Shown in pieces: positions 17,488 through 27,063 of a stretch of 64,000 bases of DNA. The translations under genes were made by a program, and so were the position numbers. This DNA is from Croceicoccus ponticola (GTDB taxonomy: Bacteria > Pseudomonadota > Alphaproteobacteria > Sphingomonadales > Sphingomonadaceae). The stretch's first letter is position 1, and every line of letters begins with the position of its first letter. The notes under the pieces were generated by a model that saw only the letters and a list, made by a program, of their open reading frames with translations, had not been told where the DNA came from and did not search any database. The stretch lies in NCBI RefSeq assembly GCF_004004515.1, contig NZ_RXOL01000002.1:310001-374000 (forward strand), given 5' to 3'.

Positions 17488-19068
17488 ATGGCCGACAATG
17501 CGATTTTCATCGGACTGGCCGAAAACGGCGAACGGCAATGGCTCGAACTGTCGCGCGCCAACCGGCACGGGCTGATCGCGGGCGCGACCGGAACCGGCAA
17601 GACGGTGACGCTGCAAGGGCTGGCGGAAAGCTTTTCGGCCGCGGGCGTGCCTGTCTTCGTCGCCGACGTGAAGGGCGACCTGTCGGGCATCGCCATGTCG
17701 GGATCGCCCACGTTCAAACATGCCGACAAGCTGGAAAGCCGCGCGCGCGAACTGGGCATGGACGACTATGCCTATTCCGATAATCCGGCGATCTTCTGGG
17801 ACCTTTACGGCGAACAGGGACACCCGATCCGCACCACCGTTTCGGAAATGGGCCCGCTGCTGCTTTCGCGGCTGCTAGATCTCAACGAAACGCAGGAAGG
17901 CGTGCTGGATGTCGCGTTCCATTTTGCCGACGAACAGGGGTTGATGCTGCTCGACCTCGACGATCTGCAGGCGATGCTGGCGCACACGGCGGACAACGCG
18001 AGCATGCTGAGCACGAAGTACGGCAACGTGACCAAACCCAGCGTCGGCGCGATACAGCGCTCGCTGCTGTCATTGCGTTCGCAAGGCGGGGACCAATTCT
18101 TTGGCGAACCGGCGCTGGAAATAGACGATTTCCTTGTCGTCGACGAAAACGGACGCGGTTTCATCAATGTGCTGGCCGCCGACAAGCTGATGCGCAGCCC
18201 GAAACTTTACGCGACGTTCCTGTTGTGGCTGCTGTCCGAACTGTTCGAAAGCCTGCCCGAAGTCGGCGATCCCGACAAACCGAAGCTCGTCTTCTTCTTC
18301 GACGAAGCGCACTTGTTGTTCGACGATGCGCCGCGCGCGCTGGCGGACAAGATCGAACAGGTCGTGCGGCTGATCCGGTCGAAGGGCGTGGGCGTGTTCT
18401 TCGTGACGCAGAACCCCATCGACATTCCAGAGGAAGTGGCAGGCCAATTGGGTAACCGGGTGCAGCACGCGCTGCGCGCCTTTACCCCGCGCGATCAGAG
18501 GGCGATCCGCGCGGCGGCCGAAACGTTCCGCATCAACCCCGCGCTCGACGTGGAAACCGCGATCACCGAATTGCGGGTGGGCGAAGCGCTTGTCTCTACC
18601 CTCATGGAAGACGGCGCACCGTCCATTGTACAGCGCACACTGGTGAAGCCGCCGCGTTCCCGGCTTGGCCCCGTGAGCGACAAGGAACGCGCGATCATAC
18701 GTTCGGTCAGCCCGGTGGACGGCAAGTACGATACCGCCGTCGACCGCGAAAGCGCGGAGGAAGTGCTGTTGGCCAAAGCCGCCGACGCCGCGGCCACGGC
18801 AGAGGAAGTCGCAGAGAAAGGTCGCGAGGAAGTGGCCAAACGCCCGCGAAAGACGACATCCGTGTGGGAAAAGGCGGGGAAGGCGGCAGCAGGGGCCGCG
18901 GCCAGTTCGGCGGCGGCTGTCATCGCGGGAAAGATCACCGGCAAATCGTCGCGCGCCAATCCGACGAAAACGGCGGCCACGGCAGCTGCGGGCACCATCG
19001 CGACCAGCCTTGGCGGGGCGGTCGTGGGCCGGTTCGTGCGCAACCTGATCGGCGGCTTGATGCGCTGA
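17488..19068 (+). CDS. DUF853 HerA/FtsK-type ATPase (YjgR-like)
   Basis: The 526-residue ATPase has Walker A in [15 protein letters not shown] (about residue 32), Walker B in [17 protein letters not shown] (about residue 265) and [14 protein letters not shown], all typical of DUF853/YjgR-type proteins related to HerA. The C-terminal 100 residues are Ala-rich and low-complexity with a glycine-containing hydrophobic end ([25 protein letters not shown]). A good ribosome binding site (AAGGAAG) precedes the ATG. It is divergent from pabB. Members of this family have no settled function; DNA translocation or remodelling is inferred from HerA. Confidence 0.88.
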   Translation: MADNAIFIGLAENGERQWLELSRANRHGLIAGATGTGKTVTLQGLAESFSAAGVPVFVADVKGDLSGIAMSGSPTFKHADKLESRARELGMDDYAYSDNPAIFWDLYGEQGHPIRTTVSEMGPLLLSRLLDLNETQEGVLDVAFHFADEQGLMLLDLDDLQAMLAHTADNASMLSTKYGNVTKPSVGAIQRSLLSLRSQGGDQFFGEPALEIDDFLVVDENGRGFINVLAADKLMRSPKLYATFLLWLLSELFESLPEVGDPDKPKLVFFFDEAHLLFDDAPRALADKIEQVVRLIRSKGVGVFFVTQNPIDIPEEVAGQLGNRVQHALRAFTPRDQRAIRAAAETFRINPALDVETAITELRVGEALVSTLMEDGAPSIVQRTLVKPPRSRLGPVSDKERAIIRSVSPVDGKYDTAVDRESAEEVLLAKAADAAATAEEVAEKGREEVAKRPRKTTSVWEKAGKAAAGAAASSAAAVIAGKITGKSSRANPTKTAATAAAGTIATSLGGAVVGRFVRNLIGGLMR

Positions 19069-19087
19069 ACGGGCGTTTAATTCCAGG

Positions 19088-20464
19088 TCACAGCGGCAGG
19101 CGGATTTCCGCGCTCAATCCGCCTTGGGGGCGATTGGTCAGGACCAACCTGCCGCCATGCTGTTCGGCAATGGCGCGGGCGAGCGCGAGGCCAATGCCCG
19201 CGCCGCCGGTGCCCCGGTTGCGGCTGGGATCGCCGCGTTCGAACGGTTCCATCATCCGCGCGATTTCGTGGACCGGGATGCCCGGCCCTTCATCGGTGAC
19301 GCGGATGACCGCTTCGGCCTTCTCCTTCGTGACCGTGACGCTTGCCCCGCCGGCATAGCGGATCGCGTTGGACGTCAGGTTACGGATCGCGCGCCGCAGC
19401 CAGGTCGCGCGGACGGAAAGTACGACCCGGTGCGTATCGCCAAGCTCCACCGGCTGGCCCATGTCCTCGAACTCTTCGACGACGGACGCGGTAAGCGCCG
19501 CCAGTTCGGTCGGTTCGATCGGGTCGGACGGGCGGCCGACGCGGGCCAGCGACAGGATGTCGTCAAGCGTCGAGGTGATGTCCTCGATCGTCCCCGCCAT
19601 TTTCGCGCGCTCGTCGTCGTCTTCGACCGATTCGATCCGCACGCGCAGGGCGGCCAGCGGCGTTTTCAGATCGTGACCGATGGCGCCCAGCATCACGTCC
19701 TTTTCATCGAGCAGGGCGACGATCCGCGACTCCATCGCGTTATGCGCGGCGATCAGGCTGCGGGTGTCCACCGGCCCCTGCGGTTCGACCCTGCCATCTA
19801 CGCCAAGCGTCGGATTGCCCGAAAACGCTTCCACCCGCCGGGTAAGCTGGGCCAACGGCTTGGTGATGCGGCGCAGGATCAGGGCGATCGTGCCCATCAG
19901 CACGGCATAGATCAGCAAGGTCTGCAGCAGCAGGCTGCGCATGAAATAGGGCTCGCGCTTTTCATGGAGCGCGCGCGCAATCAACCAGTCCTGCGCTCCG
20001 TTAACCCGGACCGCGGCGAACAGGATCGAATCGGGCGGCCCCCGATCACGCATCCGTCCGCGCCGGCCCTGCATGAAATCGGCCATCATGGTTTCGTCGA
20101 AATCACGTTCGAACACGTTGATTTCAGCAACTTCGACACCCTGGTCGTTCAGGATTTCGGTCAAACGAGCCTCGAACCACGGACGTTCCGCGTCACCGGC
20201 CGTCATCGGGGATCGGGGGGACGTGGCCAGTTGCGCAATGCGTGGATGGCGACCCCTTGGCGGGTGGAGTTCGTCGCCATCCGGCCCGCGCAGCATGCGG
20301 CTGCCGATCAGGCGGAATGCCAGCGCGTGGGCGATGGAATTATGCTCGCGCTCCGCCTGCGCGCGCATGGCGAGGCCAGCGCCGATCCCTTGCGCGACCA
20401 GCAACGCCAGCGCGACGGCCAGCAACATCTGGCCCTGAAGGGATCGCGGCAGGAAACGCTTCAT
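19088..20464 (-). CDS. Two-component sensor histidine kinase (EnvZ-like)
   Basis: The 458-residue membrane kinase has one N-terminal membrane segment (MLLAVALALLVAQGIGAGLA) and a second one (LLLQTLLIYAVLMGTIALIL, about residue 178), which bracket a periplasmic sensor of some 150 residues. A HAMP linker (RITKPLAQLTRRV), the phospho-accepting H box GHDLKTPLAALR (about residue 265), the N box RNLTSNAIRYA and the G box VTDEGPGIP follow. The gene starts 4 bases inside the response regulator's stop region, so the two are translationally coupled. The periplasmic loop is charged and not similar to a known ligand domain, so the signal is unknown. Confidence 0.93.
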   Translation of the reverse strand: MKRFLPRSLQGQMLLAVALALLVAQGIGAGLAMRAQAEREHNSIAHALAFRLIGSRMLRGPDGDELHPPRGRHPRIAQLATSPRSPMTAGDAERPWFEARLTEILNDQGVEVAEINVFERDFDETMMADFMQGRRGRMRDRGPPDSILFAAVRVNGAQDWLIARALHEKREPYFMRSLLLQTLLIYAVLMGTIALILRRITKPLAQLTRRVEAFSGNPTLGVDGRVEPQGPVDTRSLIAAHNAMESRIVALLDEKDVMLGAIGHDLKTPLAALRVRIESVEDDDERAKMAGTIEDITSTLDDILSLARVGRPSDPIEPTELAALTASVVEEFEDMGQPVELGDTHRVVLSVRATWLRRAIRNLTSNAIRYAGGASVTVTKEKAEAVIRVTDEGPGIPVHEIARMMEPFERGDPSRNRGTGGAGIGLALARAIAEQHGGRLVLTNRPQGGLSAEIRLPL

Positions 20465-21198
20465 GCCGGTTGCGAATCGGCCCGCGTCACGTCGGTCGCC
20501 AGCATGTAGCCGCCGCCGCGAACGGTCAGGATCAACCGCGGATCGGTGCGATCAGGTTCCACCTTGCGGCGCAGGCGGCTGATCGCGTTGTCGATGGATC
20601 GGTCGAACAGATGCGCCTCGCGCCCTTGCACCATGTCGAGCAGGCGGTCCCGGTCCAGCACTTGTCGCGGATGATCCAGAAATGCGCGCAACAGGCGGAA
20701 TTCGGCCGAGGATATCGCGACGACCGCGCCCTCTGCATCGGTGAGCCGCCGTTTCAGCGGATCGAGCCGCCAGCCTTCGAACAGGAAATCCTGTTCCAGC
20801 GTCGGCGCGGCCTCTGCCCGGTTCGCGCGGCGCAGGACCGAACGGATGCGCGCGACCAGCTCGCGCGGTTCGAACGGTTTTACGACATAATCGTCGGCAC
20901 CGATCTCCAGCCCGACGATGCGATCGGTGGGCTCGCCCTTGGCGGTCAGTAGGATGACCGGCGTTTTCTGCGCTTCGACAAGGTGGCGACACAGCGACAG
21001 CCCGTCTTCGCCCGGCATCATGATATCGAGCAGGACGATATCGGCCGGCATGTCGCGCAGGATCGTGCGGGCAGCGGCAGCGGATTCGGCTTGGCGGACG
21101 TGAAAACCCTGTTTCGCAAGATAAGCGGCCAGCGGATCGCGCAGGGCTTCTTCGTCATCGACGAGCAGGATGCGATCGGGAAGCTGGGGTTCGGTCAT
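20461..21198 (-). CDS. OmpR-family response regulator
   Basis: The 245-residue regulator has a receiver domain with the acidic pair DDEEAL, the phospho-acceptor Asp in IVLLDIMMPGEDG (about residue 56), the conserved Thr/Lys in ILLTAK and VVKPFEP, and a C-terminal winged-helix DNA-binding domain of the OmpR/PhoB class (SSAEFRLLRAFLDHPRQVLDRDRLL ending in TVRGGGYML). It is the partner of the downstream kinase, which overlaps it by 4 bases. The regulon cannot be deduced from this window, although an EF-hand gene lies just upstream in the same direction. Confidence 0.95.
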   Translation of the reverse strand: MTEPQLPDRILLVDDEEALRDPLAAYLAKQGFHVRQAESAAAARTILRDMPADIVLLDIMMPGEDGLSLCRHLVEAQKTPVILLTAKGEPTDRIVGLEIGADDYVVKPFEPRELVARIRSVLRRANRAEAAPTLEQDFLFEGWRLDPLKRRLTDAEGAVVAISSAEFRLLRAFLDHPRQVLDRDRLLDMVQGREAHLFDRSIDNAISRLRRKVEPDRTDPRLILTVRGGGYMLATDVTRADSQPA

Positions 21199-21220
21199 GT
21201 CCTGCTCTTTCTAACGGTTC

Positions 21221-21249
21221 GGGGCGCGCCGACAATGCCGGCGCGCCCC
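21221..21249. terminator. Stem-loop between the EF-hand gene and the response regulator
   Basis: Perfect 10-bp arms GGGGCGCGCC (21221-21230) and GGCGCGCCCC (21240-21249) surround a 9-base loop. It lies 28 bases past the EF-hand gene stop on the minus strand. No T tract follows on the minus strand, so it may attenuate or protect an mRNA end rather than terminate by itself. Confidence 0.5.
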
Positions 21250-21276
21250 TTGCCTTTCGTTCAGTTAGTCACGCGA

Positions 21277-21858
21277 TCAGTTGGGCTGACGCGCTTCGCG
21301 CTTTTCCATGCGGGTTTCGCGCATCTTCTCGCGGGCGACTTTGCGTTCCTCGACCGTCACGGTGCCGTCGCCGTTGGTGTCCATCTGGGCGAAGTGGGAT
21401 GTCACGCCGGCATCGAACTCGGCGCGAGTGATCACGCCATCCTTGTTGGTGTCGGCCATCATGCCCATCATGCCCATGCCGCCATGGCCACCGCGCTTGC
21501 CTTGGCGGCCACCCATTGCGTGGTCGCCGCCCATCATATGCGCGCCGCCCATCTCATGCGCGCCACCCTGGCCGCGCATGCCGTGCATGCCGTGCATGGC
21601 ATCGAATTCGGCCCGGCTGATCGAACCGTTGCCGTCGGTGTCCATTTTGGCGAATCGTTCGTCCTGGCGTGCCTTGCGGTCGGCGCTGTCGATCTTGCCA
21701 TCGCCGTTCACATCCATGCGGGCGAACATTTCGCCTGACTTGGCCTTGGCCTCGGCCATGGTGACCGGCCCTTCGGCTTTCATCATGCCGGGGGCGGCAT
21801 ACGCGACGGTACCCATGGCAAGAACGGCGACACCGGCTGCTAAAAAGGTCTTTTTCAT
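21277..21858 (-). CDS. Secreted EF-hand calcium-binding protein
   Basis: The 193-residue product has a Sec signal peptide (MKKTFLAAGVAVLAMGTVAYA) and four EF-hand calcium loops of the DxDGDG type: MDVNGDGKIDSAD, MDTDGNGSISRAEF, ADTNKDGVITRAEF and MDTNGDGTVTVEE. Between the second and third loop is a Gly/Met/His-rich stretch (MHGMHGMRGQGGAHEMGGAH and similar, about residues 90-130) that could bind copper or nickel, though this is inference. The ATG at 21858 is chosen because it opens the signal peptide. It is transcribed in the same direction as the two-component genes but separated from them by a stem-loop. Its function beyond calcium binding is unknown. Confidence 0.88.
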   Translation of the reverse strand: MKKTFLAAGVAVLAMGTVAYAAPGMMKAEGPVTMAEAKAKSGEMFARMDVNGDGKIDSADRKARQDERFAKMDTDGNGSISRAEFDAMHGMHGMRGQGGAHEMGGAHMMGGDHAMGGRQGKRGGHGGMGMMGMMADTNKDGVITRAEFDAGVTSHFAQMDTNGDGTVTVEERKVAREKMRETRMEKREARQPN

Positions 21859-22066
21859 GAAGGTTCTCTCTTTGAAATCTGCGAAAATGGGCGAAGCCGC
21901 GAAAATGCCGGGACGAGCGAGGGGAGGGAACAAGGGGGATAACCCGTTGGCCGGCATCCTCGCGACTTCTTGTGACTGTTCTACAGGTCGCATGTCGCAG
22001 GTTTATGCCGGCTGAAGGCTACTTTGTCGCATCGTGTATCACCGGGGTGCGGCCGTTAATGCAGGC

Positions 22067-22483
22067 TCAAGCCTTTGGCTGAGTTTCAGCGTTTCGCGGG
22101 CGATGCGCGGTGTCGCGGGCCGGCGTTACGAACAGTGCGGTGCACGCGCCGCATGCGTCGGCGGTGTGCCAGACGCCTGCCGGATTAATCGCATATTCGC
22201 CGGCGTTCAGCGGAATGCGGATGTCGCCGTCCGGGTTCTGCTGAATCAGTACCATCGCGCCCTTCGTGCAAACGACCATCTCGTCGCCCGCCGGATGCAT
22301 TTCCCAGTCGGTCCAATCCTCGGCAAAGTCATGCAACGCGACCAGCCGCCCTTCGCCGCCGGTGCGGTTGACGTAATCCTCATACCATTCGGATCCTGCG
22401 AACGCGGGCTGGACCTTTGCGCTGCCTGCTTCGCCCAGATGGGCAAAGCGGTCGCCCAAGGGGAAGGGGCCGTTGCCCGTCAC
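22067..22483 (-). CDS. Cupin-domain protein
   Basis: The product is about 138 residues and fits a single-cupin fold: a metal-site strand TDWEMHPAGDEMVVCTKGAM and a second strand LNAGEYAINPAGVWHTADACG, with His and Glu in the expected places, though the first motif has a single His rather than HxH. The start is a GTG at 22483, 10 bases after the stop of the upstream peptidase gene; no ATG exists in frame after that stop, and no strong ribosome binding site is visible. The fold is fairly sure and the metal-dependent activity is not. The neighbouring M24 peptidase gives no clue to the substrate. Confidence 0.7.
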   Translation of the reverse strand: MTGNGPFPLGDRFAHLGEAGSAKVQPAFAGSEWYEDYVNRTGGEGRLVALHDFAEDWTDWEMHPAGDEMVVCTKGAMVLIQQNPDGDIRIPLNAGEYAINPAGVWHTADACGACTALFVTPARDTAHRPRNAETQPKA

Positions 22484-22493
22484 CGCTGGCCAA

Positions 22494-24311
22494 TCAGCGG
22501 GACAGCGGCGCGCACTGCACCTCCAGCCAGCCGAGCGCCTCGCCCGCCAGTTGCGGACCGACGACCGCAAGCACCTTGGCGTGATAATCGTCGATCCAGC
22601 CCCGCTCGCCTTCGGTCAGCAACGCGACATCAATCAGATTGCGGTCGATCGGCGCGAACGTGAGCGTTTCGAAGCCCATCATTTCCGTTTCCGCACCTTC
22701 GATCTCTTGCGGGATGACCAGCACGAGATTCTCGATCCGGATGCCGTATTCGCCGGTCTTGTAATAACCAGGCTCGTTCGAAAGGAACATGCCGGGCAGC
22801 AACGGTTGTTCGTTCGGGCGGCCGCCCTTGCCGATGTTCTGCGGACCTTCGTGGACCGAAAGATAGCTGCCGACGCCGTGGCCGGTGCCGTGCGCATAAT
22901 CGACGCCCGCTTGCCACAGGAACATGCGGGCAAGCGTATCGAGCTGGCTGCCGACGGTGCCCTTGGGGAAGACGGCGGTGGCCAGCGCGATGTGACCCTT
23001 GAGCACGCGGGTAAAGCGATCCTTCACTTCCGCCGGTGCTTCGCCGGGGCCGACCCACACGGTGCGGGTGATGTCGGTGGTGCCGTCGGCGTATTGCCCG
23101 CCGCTGTCGACAAGATAGACGCTGTTGGGCTGAAGCGTGCGGTTCGTCTCCTCGCTCACACGGTAATGAACGACCGCGCCATTCGGTCCGGCGCCTGAAA
23201 TCGTGTCGAACGACAGGTCGGTCAGCATGTCGCTTTCGGCGCGGAAAGCTTCGAGCCGGTCCGATGCATCAAGCTCCGTCACCCGTCCCGAAGGCGCTTC
23301 TCGCGCAATCCAGTTGAGGAATTTGGCGACCGCCGCCCCGTCGCGCGACTGCGCGGCGCGATGACCGTTTTGTTCGGCACCGGTCTTGATCGCCTTGGGC
23401 AGGACGACGGGATCGCGCTCTTCCTTCACGATCGCGCCCGCATCGTTCAGCGCGCGGAAGATCGCGGCCACCGAACGGTCGGGATCGACCGCGATCGTCT
23501 GGCCCTTTGTGGCGGCAAGAGCGTCCTCGAACGCGGCGCGGTCGCGCAGCGTGACGGCATTGCCGAGATGGGTGGAGAGCGCTGGCGTCACCTTTTCGGG
23601 CGCCATGAACAGTTCCGCCGTCCCGTCGGCATGGACGATGGCGAACGACAGCGCGACCGGCGTGCGCGACACGTCGTTGCCGCGGATGTTGAACAGCCAC
23701 GCGATGGAATCGAGCGCGGTGATGACGGTCGCGTCGTAACCGTTCGCGACCAGCCATTCGGCGATTTCGCCGCGCTTCTCGGCGCTGGAACGTCCGGCCA
23801 GCGCTTCGTCATGGGGGCGGGCGAATGCCGTGCTGGGGGCGGGCCTGTCCTGCCAGACCGAATCGATGGGATTGGTTTCGACCGCGACAAGCGTCGCGCC
23901 CTTTTTGGCCAGCGCCTTTTCCGCCGCCTTGGCCCAGCCCGGCGAATGGAGCCACGGGTCGAACCCGATCCGCGCGCCTTCGCCGACATTGCGGCCCAGC
24001 CATTCGGCGGGGCTGGTCTGGGGGATGCTTTCGTAATCCCACAGCTTGCCATCGACCTGATCGCGCACTTGTATCGTATAGCGTCCGTCGACGAACATGG
24101 CCGCGCCCTTGCTGTCGATGGCATTCGCCAGCACGACCGCGGTCCCCGCCGATCCGCCAAACCCAGTCAGCCATTCCAGTCGCTGTGCGTATTCGCCGAC
24201 ATATTCGCTCATGTGTTCGTCGCTGATGGGCACGACGAACCCGTCGAGTTCGCGGCGCTTCAATTCTTCGCGCAGGGCGGCAAGACGAGCTTCGTGGGTC
24301 TGCATCAGCAT
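22494..24311 (-). CDS. Xaa-Pro aminopeptidase (M24B family)
   Basis: The 605-residue enzyme is a metallopeptidase of the M24 family that removes an N-terminal residue preceding proline. The pita-bread active site shows the two Asp ligands in VDSGGQYADGTTDITRTV (about residues 405-420), the His in HGTGHGVGSYLSVHEGP (about 490) and the two Glu ligands in NEPGYYKTGEYGIRIENLVLV. An N-terminal creatinase-like domain and a C-terminal extension make it the long form, similar to eukaryotic XPNPEP1. It has no signal peptide and is cytoplasmic. A second in-frame ATG lies two codons downstream; the choice between them is open. It precedes the cupin gene and is divergent from the oligopeptidase gene. Confidence 0.92.
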   Translation of the reverse strand: MLMQTHEARLAALREELKRRELDGFVVPISDEHMSEYVGEYAQRLEWLTGFGGSAGTAVVLANAIDSKGAAMFVDGRYTIQVRDQVDGKLWDYESIPQTSPAEWLGRNVGEGARIGFDPWLHSPGWAKAAEKALAKKGATLVAVETNPIDSVWQDRPAPSTAFARPHDEALAGRSSAEKRGEIAEWLVANGYDATVITALDSIAWLFNIRGNDVSRTPVALSFAIVHADGTAELFMAPEKVTPALSTHLGNAVTLRDRAAFEDALAATKGQTIAVDPDRSVAAIFRALNDAGAIVKEERDPVVLPKAIKTGAEQNGHRAAQSRDGAAVAKFLNWIAREAPSGRVTELDASDRLEAFRAESDMLTDLSFDTISGAGPNGAVVHYRVSEETNRTLQPNSVYLVDSGGQYADGTTDITRTVWVGPGEAPAEVKDRFTRVLKGHIALATAVFPKGTVGSQLDTLARMFLWQAGVDYAHGTGHGVGSYLSVHEGPQNIGKGGRPNEQPLLPGMFLSNEPGYYKTGEYGIRIENLVLVIPQEIEGAETEMMGFETLTFAPIDRNLIDVALLTEGERGWIDDYHAKVLAVVGPQLAGEALGWLEVQCAPLSR

Positions 24312-24493
24312 GACGGCAACTTTCGTAAATAGGTGCGCGGTCCGCGCCGGACCGTCAAATGGGGTGGCCTTGCAAGGCCGCTGCCGGAAACATAGTTACA
24401 CCGAACGGGTTGTTCCAGCACTGCGTTTCGGGCGCATGCTTTTGCCCAAACCCACGTCCCGCATCTCCGTCCGTTCGAACAGGATCCTGTCCC

Positions 24494-26587
24494 TTGACCG
24501 ATACCACTGCACCGATCCAGCCGCCGGTCGCCGAAAAGCGGCTGCACAGCTTTACGCATCATGGCGTCAAGGTCGACGACCATTACGCATGGCTGCGCGA
24601 TGCGGGCTATCCCAAGGTGGAGAGCGAGGAGATCCTCGATCACCTGAAGGCCGAGAATGCGTGGTTCGAAACGCGAATGAAGCCTTATGAGCCGCTGATC
24701 GACACGCTGTTCGCCGAAATGCGCGGGCGGATAAAGGAGGACGACAGCTCGGTCCCGGTAAAGGACGGCGAATGGTATTATTGGTCCGAATTCGTCGAAG
24801 GTGCGCAGTACCGGCAATGGTGGCGCAAGCCCGCGAAGGGCGGCCGCGACGGGACGGAAGGCAAGGAACTGCTGCTGGACGAAAGCGTGCTGGCCGAAGG
24901 GCACGACTATTTCCGGCTGGGTGCATTTTCGATCAGCCAGGACGGTACGAAGCTGGCCTATGCCACCGACACCGACGGGTCCGAACGCTATAACGCGGTT
25001 ATTAAGGACCTGGCGACAGGTGAACTGTTGCCCGAAACCATCGAAGGCACGCTCGGCAGCTTGGTCTGGGTCGCCAATGACAAGGCCATCGTCTATTCGC
25101 TCGCCAACGAAAACTGGCGGACCGACAACGCCCGACTGCACTGGCTGGGCCAGCCGGTCGCGAACGACGTCGAGCTTTATCACGAAGTCGACGAAGGGTT
25201 TCGCGTCGGATCGGGGCTTTCGTCCGATGAAAAATGGCTGCTGATCAGCGCTTCGGACCATGAGACGGACGAAGTGCGGATCGTTGCGGCGGCCGACCCG
25301 CTGGGCGAACAAGTGCTGGTCAAACCGCGCAAGGCGGGCGTCGAATACGACATCGACATCGCCGGCGACCGGTTGTTCGTCCACACCAACGACACGCACG
25401 TGAATTTCCGACTGGCCAAGGCGACGCTGGCCGCGCCGGGAACGTGGGAAACGGTGATCGAAGGGTCGGACGAATTCTATCTCACCGGGTTCGAAATGTT
25501 CCGCGATTTCTACGTCACCGAAGGCCGCCAGCACGGGCTGGATCAGGTACAGGTACGATATTACGACGCGCCCGACCGGGTCGAACCCGTGGCATTTCCC
25601 GAAGCCAGCTATACCGCAGGCCTTGGCAACAATCCCGAATACGCTGCCGAGATCTTGCAGCTCAGCTATTTTTCCATGGTCACGCCCGCGACGGTTTATG
25701 ACTACGATCCGAAAACGCGCGAACTGACCACGCTGAAAGTGCAGGAAATCCCGTCGGGATACGATGCATCGCAGTATCGCACCGAACGCGTGACGATCAC
25801 CGCGCGCGACGGAACCGAAGTGCCAGTTTCGCTGATGATGCGTTCCGACACACCGATCGACGGCAGCGCGCCGCTGCACTTGTACGGTTACGGCGCCTAT
25901 GGGTCGGCGATCTCGCCCTATTTCTCCACCGCGCGGCTCAGCCTTGTCGATCGCGGCTTCATCTATGCCATCGCGCATATCCGGGGTGGCGACGATCTTG
26001 GCCGGCATTGGTACCTGGACGGCAAGCTGACGAAGCGGGCGAATACCTTCAACGATTTCGTCGACGTGGCCAAGGGACTGATCGAACGCGGTTATTCGTC
26101 AAAGGGCCGCGTCACCGCATCGGGCGGATCGGCGGGCGGCGAACTGATGGGCGCCATCGCCAATTCCGACCCCGAACTGTGGGGCGCGATCGTCGCGCAA
26201 GTGCCGTTCGTCGACGTGCTCAATACCATGCTCGACGCATCGCTGCCGCTGACGCCGGGCGAATGGCCCGAATGGGGCAACCCCATCGAAGATGCCGGCG
26301 CCTTCGAACTGATCCGCGGTTACAGTCCTTATGATCAGGTCAGCGCTCAGGCCTATCCGCCGATGCTGGTGACGGGGGGGCTGAACGATCCGCGCGTGAC
26401 ATATTGGGAGCCGACGAAATGGGTCGCCAAGCTGCGCGAGATGAAGACCGACGATAACGAACTGCTGCTGAAAATGAACATGGGCGCAGGCCACGGCGGC
26501 AAGTCGGGCCGGTTCGACAGCTTGCGCGAAGTGGCAGAAGAATTCGCCTTTATCCTGTGGCAGATGGGCATGGCGGAAGCTGCGTGA
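24494..26587 (+). CDS. Oligopeptidase B (S9 family serine peptidase)
   Basis: The 697-residue enzyme is a prolyl-oligopeptidase family member that cuts short peptides, typically after Arg or Lys. An N-terminal beta-propeller (residues about 1-410) covers the C-terminal alpha/beta hydrolase. The catalytic Ser is in TASGGSAGGELMG, the Asp in VTGGLNDPRVTYWEP and the His in MGAGHGGKSGRF. The start is a TTG at 24494 (LTDTTAPIQPPVAEK), preceded by AGGA with 9-base spacing; the open frame extends upstream but looks non-coding. It is cytoplasmic, with no signal peptide. Its stop codon overlaps the next gene's GTG by 4 bases. Confidence 0.92.
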   Translation: MTDTTAPIQPPVAEKRLHSFTHHGVKVDDHYAWLRDAGYPKVESEEILDHLKAENAWFETRMKPYEPLIDTLFAEMRGRIKEDDSSVPVKDGEWYYWSEFVEGAQYRQWWRKPAKGGRDGTEGKELLLDESVLAEGHDYFRLGAFSISQDGTKLAYATDTDGSERYNAVIKDLATGELLPETIEGTLGSLVWVANDKAIVYSLANENWRTDNARLHWLGQPVANDVELYHEVDEGFRVGSGLSSDEKWLLISASDHETDEVRIVAAADPLGEQVLVKPRKAGVEYDIDIAGDRLFVHTNDTHVNFRLAKATLAAPGTWETVIEGSDEFYLTGFEMFRDFYVTEGRQHGLDQVQVRYYDAPDRVEPVAFPEASYTAGLGNNPEYAAEILQLSYFSMVTPATVYDYDPKTRELTTLKVQEIPSGYDASQYRTERVTITARDGTEVPVSLMMRSDTPIDGSAPLHLYGYGAYGSAISPYFSTARLSLVDRGFIYAIAHIRGGDDLGRHWYLDGKLTKRANTFNDFVDVAKGLIERGYSSKGRVTASGGSAGGELMGAIANSDPELWGAIVAQVPFVDVLNTMLDASLPLTPGEWPEWGNPIEDAGAFELIRGYSPYDQVSAQAYPPMLVTGGLNDPRVTYWEPTKWVAKLREMKTDDNELLLKMNMGAGHGGKSGRFDSLREVAEEFAFILWQMGMAEAA

Positions 26588-27063
26588 AACGGCTTTTTGC
26601 GCTTCTGTTCGTTATCGCCGCGGCCTTTGGCGGTTGGTTTGTCGGATCGCGGCTTTACGCCGTGCACGACCTGTCACAGGCCGCGCGCGATGGCGATGTC
26701 GCCCGGCTGGAAGGGCGGGTCGATTTCCCGGCTTTTCGCGAATCGCTGAAATCCGAAGTCGGTGGCGCGATCGAGCGGGAGGATATCGGCGGCCTCGGCT
26801 CGGTGTTGGCCAAGGCAAGCGCATCGTTCGCCATCGACAAGTTCGTGAACCCGGAAACCGTGGCGCAACTGGTGCGCACCGGACAGGCGGACGGTGTGAC
26901 CGTTGCGGTGCGAGCCGAAGAGCGCGAGCCGGTCGATTGGCGCATCGAAAGCGGCGATCTGCATGCGTTTCGCCTGACCGGGCCCGACCCCCGCGGCGCG
27001 CTGATCTTTCGGCGCGACGGGCTGGGCTGGCGGCTGGCCGGGATCGACCTGAATGACGGCTGA
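26584..27063 (+). CDS. DUF2939 membrane-anchored protein
   Basis: The 159-residue product begins with a GTG that overlaps the oligopeptidase stop (GTGA). An N-terminal membrane anchor or uncleaved signal (VKRLFALLFVIAAAFGGWFVG) is followed by a small alpha/beta domain with the DUF2939 layout (LYAVHDLSQAARDGDVARLEGRVDFPAFRESLKSE). The function is unknown in the family. It overlaps the following thioesterase gene by 11 bases, so three genes form a compact plus-strand run. Confidence 0.78.
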   Translation: MKRLFALLFVIAAAFGGWFVGSRLYAVHDLSQAARDGDVARLEGRVDFPAFRESLKSEVGGAIEREDIGGLGSVLAKASASFAIDKFVNPETVAQLVRTGQADGVTVAVRAEEREPVDWRIESGDLHAFRLTGPDPRGALIFRRDGLGWRLAGIDLNDG

